From: an uncultured Eubacteriales bacterium
GTDB lineage: Bacteria; Bacillota; Clostridia; Oscillospirales; Oscillospiraceae
Length of the DNA: 7,052 bases
NCBI GenBank assembly: GCA_934597725.1
Contig: CAKTSK010000052.1
Coordinates: forward strand, 1 to 7,052
Reading direction: 5' to 3'
Shown here: positions 5,001-7,052 of the stretch, piece by piece
How positions within the stretch are numbered: the stretch's first letter is position 1
Layout: every line of letters begins with the position of its first letter
Translations under genes and position numbers: made by a program
Notes under the pieces: model-generated
Told to the model about the DNA's origin: nothing
The model's database searches: none
What the model saw: the letters and a program-made list of their open reading frames with translations, nothing else

Positions 5001-6947
5001 TCACAGGCTCCGGGCGGCGTGATACCCGGCGTGGATGGCGTCCCAGATCTGCCCGCCCGCCACGGCGTCGCCCACGGGGATCACGCGGTCACAGCAGCCG
5101 GCCAGCCGGTCGCCATAGGGGCGGTTGGGGACGGTCCCCAGGGCCAGCACCACCCGGTCGCAGGGATAGACATATTCCTCCCCGGTCTGGCTGTCGGCGA
5201 ACCAGATCCGGTCCTCGCCCACCCGGGTGAGGGTCCGGTTGGCCAGCAGGACGGCGTTCTGGACCTCCAGCACCGCCGTCACCCCGTTGCGGTTGGAGCC
5301 ATAGACGCCGGGGGCGATCCGGGGGGCGGCTTCCAGCACCAGCACGGCGTTGTTCCTGGCCCGGTCGGAGAGAAACTCGGCGGTCTCCAGGCCGGTCATG
5401 CCGGAGCCTACCACCACCACGCTCTCCCCCCGGGGGTCGACAGCGCCGGTGAGCACGTCGGCGGGGGTGCAGACCAGGGGGCTGTCCGCCGCCCCGGCGA
5501 TCCCGGCGGGGATGGCGGCGTGGCCGCCGGTGGCGTCCAGAATGGCATAGGGGGCCAGAGCGGTCAGCTCCTCCGGCGTGGGGGCCTGTCCCAGGCGCAG
5601 CTCCACCCCTTCCTGGCGGCAGCGGTGGAGGAGGCTGTCCAGCAGCCACCGGATCTTTTCCTTCCGGGGGGGCAGGGCGGCCAGCCGCAGCTGTCCGCCG
5701 GGCTGGTCGTTCCGCTCGAACAGGAGCACCCGGAACCCCCGGCGGGCGGCGATCCAGGCGCTTTCCAGCCCCGCCGGGCCGCTGCCCAGCACCACCACCA
5801 GACGGCCCGCTCCGTCCTGGGCCAGGGGGGGCAGGTGGGCCTCGTAGCCCGTTTCGGGGTTGACGGCGCAGGTGATGTGTCCTTCCTGGTCAAACTTGGC
5901 AAAGCAGGCCATGCAGGAGATGCAGGGCAGGATGTCCGCGTCCCGGCCCTGGCGGGCCTTTTCCGCCCACTGGGGGTCGGCCAGATGGGCCCGGGCAGAG
6001 GCGGCGAAGTCCACCACCCCTTCCTCCACCAGCCGGGCGGCGAAGGCAGGCTCCCGGATGAGGGCCACGGACAGGACGGGGAGGGAGACGGTCTTTTTCA
6101 CCGCTTTGGCTAAGTGCTTCCGCCAGCCCTGGGGGTAGTACATCGGCTCCACGCTCTGGCTGAGCTTGCTGTCGGTGCCGGAGGCGGTGACGTTGATGGC
6201 ATCCACCCCCCACTGTTCCAGCAGCTGGCAGATCTTCAGGCCGGTGTCGGCGTGGTAGCCCTTGGGGCCGATGTATTCCTCCAACGACACCCGGACCATG
6301 AGGGGGAAGTCCCGGCCGCAGGCGGCCCGGATGGCGTCGATGATCTCTTTCAGGATGCGGGCGCGGTTTTCCAGGCTGCCGCCGTATTCGTCCCGGCGGT
6401 GGTTGGTGACGGGGCTGAGAAAGCTGTGGATGAGGTAGTGGTGGGCGGCGTGGACCTCCACCCCGTCCAGGCCGCTTTCCTTGATCCGGCGGGCGGCCTG
6501 GCCGAACTGCCGGACCAGGGCGGCGATCTCCTCCCGGCTGGCCTCTGCGGCCTGGCCCCGGTTTTTCCCCCGGCCCTCGGAGGCGGAGAGCAGGGGGGCC
6601 TGGTTCAGCCGGGGGTCGGCGTTGGCGCCGGGGTGGAAGAGCTGGGCAAAGACCTTGGTGCCGTAGGGGTGGAGCCGGTCCGCCAGCTGGCGGAAGGAGG
6701 GGATGGCGTCGTCCCGGGCGGCGTTCAGCTCCCGGGGGAAGAGGACGCCCCGCGCCTCGTCCACGCTGACCATCTCCGTGAGGAGCAGGCCCACGCCGCC
6801 CTTGGCCCGGGCTTCGTAATAGGCCAGCATTTCCTCGGTCATGGTCCCGTCCGGCAGGGACAGGCTGGCAGCGGCGGCGGTCATGGCGATGCGGTTGGGG
6901 ATGGTCAGGGAACCGATCTTCCCCGGGGTAAAGAGTGATTCATACAT
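5001..6947 (-). CDS. FMN/[4Fe-4S]/FAD NAD(P)H-dependent ene-reductase (2,4-dienoyl-CoA/enoate reductase type)
   Basis: This 648-residue cytoplasmic flavoenzyme belongs to the family of FadH (2,4-dienoyl-CoA reductase), clostridial enoate reductases, BaiCD/BaiH and trimethylamine dehydrogenase. Electrons pass from NAD(P)H via FAD and an iron-sulfur cluster to FMN, which reduces an activated C=C bond. Residues 1-335 form the Old Yellow Enzyme barrel, with PNRI (17-20), YYEARAKGGVGLLLTE (43-58), HAAHHY (166-171) containing the probable catalytic Tyr171, and DEYGGSLENR (186-195). Cysteines 342, 345, 348 and 360 are the cluster ligands. GSGPAG (388-393) binds FAD and GSGMTG (514-519) binds NAD(P)H; GDA at 626-628 is the C-terminal FAD contact. 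ATG at 6947-6945 is chosen because AAAGGGAG lies 8 nt upstream (6963-6956) and the frame's earlier part runs through the promoter. The C-x2-C-x2-C-x11-C spacing is one residue shorter than in FadH. The substrate is unknown. Confidence 0.93.
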   Translation of the reverse strand: MYESLFTPGKIGSLTIPNRIAMTAAAASLSLPDGTMTEEMLAYYEARAKGGVGLLLTEMVSVDEARGVLFPRELNAARDDAIPSFRQLADRLHPYGTKVFAQLFHPGANADPRLNQAPLLSASEGRGKNRGQAAEASREEIAALVRQFGQAARRIKESGLDGVEVHAAHHYLIHSFLSPVTNHRRDEYGGSLENRARILKEIIDAIRAACGRDFPLMVRVSLEEYIGPKGYHADTGLKICQLLEQWGVDAINVTASGTDSKLSQSVEPMYYPQGWRKHLAKAVKKTVSLPVLSVALIREPAFAARLVEEGVVDFAASARAHLADPQWAEKARQGRDADILPCISCMACFAKFDQEGHITCAVNPETGYEAHLPPLAQDGAGRLVVVLGSGPAGLESAWIAARRGFRVLLFERNDQPGGQLRLAALPPRKEKIRWLLDSLLHRCRQEGVELRLGQAPTPEELTALAPYAILDATGGHAAIPAGIAGAADSPLVCTPADVLTGAVDPRGESVVVVGSGMTGLETAEFLSDRARNNAVLVLEAAPRIAPGVYGSNRNGVTAVLEVQNAVLLANRTLTRVGEDRIWFADSQTGEEYVYPCDRVVLALGTVPNRPYGDRLAGCCDRVIPVGDAVAGGQIWDAIHAGYHAARSL

Positions 6948-6987
6948 GGTGTGCGCTCCCTTTCTCTCTGGGAATGATGTTGCTCTT

Positions 6988-7016
6988 ATTCTATCGGCTC
7001 CGGGGGAAAATGGCAA
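6988..7016 (-). promoter_or_regulatory. Sigma-A-type promoter of the ene-reductase gene
   Basis: On the minus strand TTGCCA (7016-7011) and TAGAAT (6993-6988) are separated by 17 bp. Transcription should start near 6981, giving a leader of about 34 nt. The box position rules out translation starting upstream at 7016. Confidence 0.7.
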
Positions 7017-7052
7017 GGGGGGCAGCGGGACGCAAATCGCCCCCCTTACCGA

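Noticed and set aside
4980..6113. Long plus-strand open frame opposite the ene-reductase
   Set aside because: It is Gly/Gln/Val/His-rich, as expected from the antisense of a GC-rich gene, while the minus strand carries clear family motifs throughout.
6114..6938. Second long plus-strand open frame opposite the ene-reductase
   Set aside because: Same low-complexity antisense composition; the true coding frame is the minus strand.
6948..7016. Upstream extension of the ene-reductase start
   Set aside because: It would begin inside the -35 box of the promoter; ATG at 6947 has a good ribosome site and gives the usual MYESLF-type start.

Overview
The window reads as chromosomal DNA of a motile, GC-rich, anaerobic member of the Firmicutes/Clostridia, most likely an Oscillospiraceae-type gut bacterium. 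This rests on an extended CsrA next to a Firmicutes-style flagellin, strong AGGAGG ribosome sites, a large iron-sulfur flavoenzyme of the kind common in gut Clostridia, and intergenic hairpin repeats. The taxonomic guess is inference; no rRNA or marker gene is present.

Layout. (1) Positions 64-2120 (+) hold a flagellar block: a CsrA-like RNA-binding regulator with an unusually long C-terminal helical tail, a 176-bp spacer, and a 489-residue flagellin. The flagellin leader can fold into two small hairpins that each show a GGA in a 9-nt loop, and the second one contains the Shine-Dalgarno sequence. This is the arrangement by which CsrA represses flagellin translation in Bacillus. The block ends at a strong terminator (2148-2179). 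(2) Positions 2184-2394 contain no gene. They form a 211-bp element with imperfect inverted-repeat ends, each end made of its own hairpins, and look like a dispersed MITE-like repeat. (3) Positions 2404-4001 (+) form a self-contained cassette: a good sigma-A promoter, a nested 39-bp palindrome over the expected start of transcription, one gene for a P-loop ATPase with a C-terminal PD-(D/E)XK-type domain (DUF234 family), and a terminator that also serves the converging gene. (4) Positions 4069-6947 (-) carry two metabolic genes: a multidomain FMN/[4Fe-4S]/FAD ene-reductase of the 2,4-dienoyl-CoA reductase / enoate reductase / Bai type, then a NagD-like HAD phosphatase. The reductase has a good promoter of its own; the phosphatase may have one.

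How the parts work together. The csrA-flagellin pair is a plausible regulatory unit in which the first gene product controls translation of the second. The ATPase is an isolated gene with its own control region and is the most likely accessory gene here. The reductase and phosphatase are neighbours with no obvious shared substrate. Points worth a second look are the CsrA hairpins and tail, the change of codon usage inside the flagellin, the paired-hairpin repeat, and the palindrome in front of the ATPase. I see no CRISPR array, tRNA, rRNA or transposase gene.
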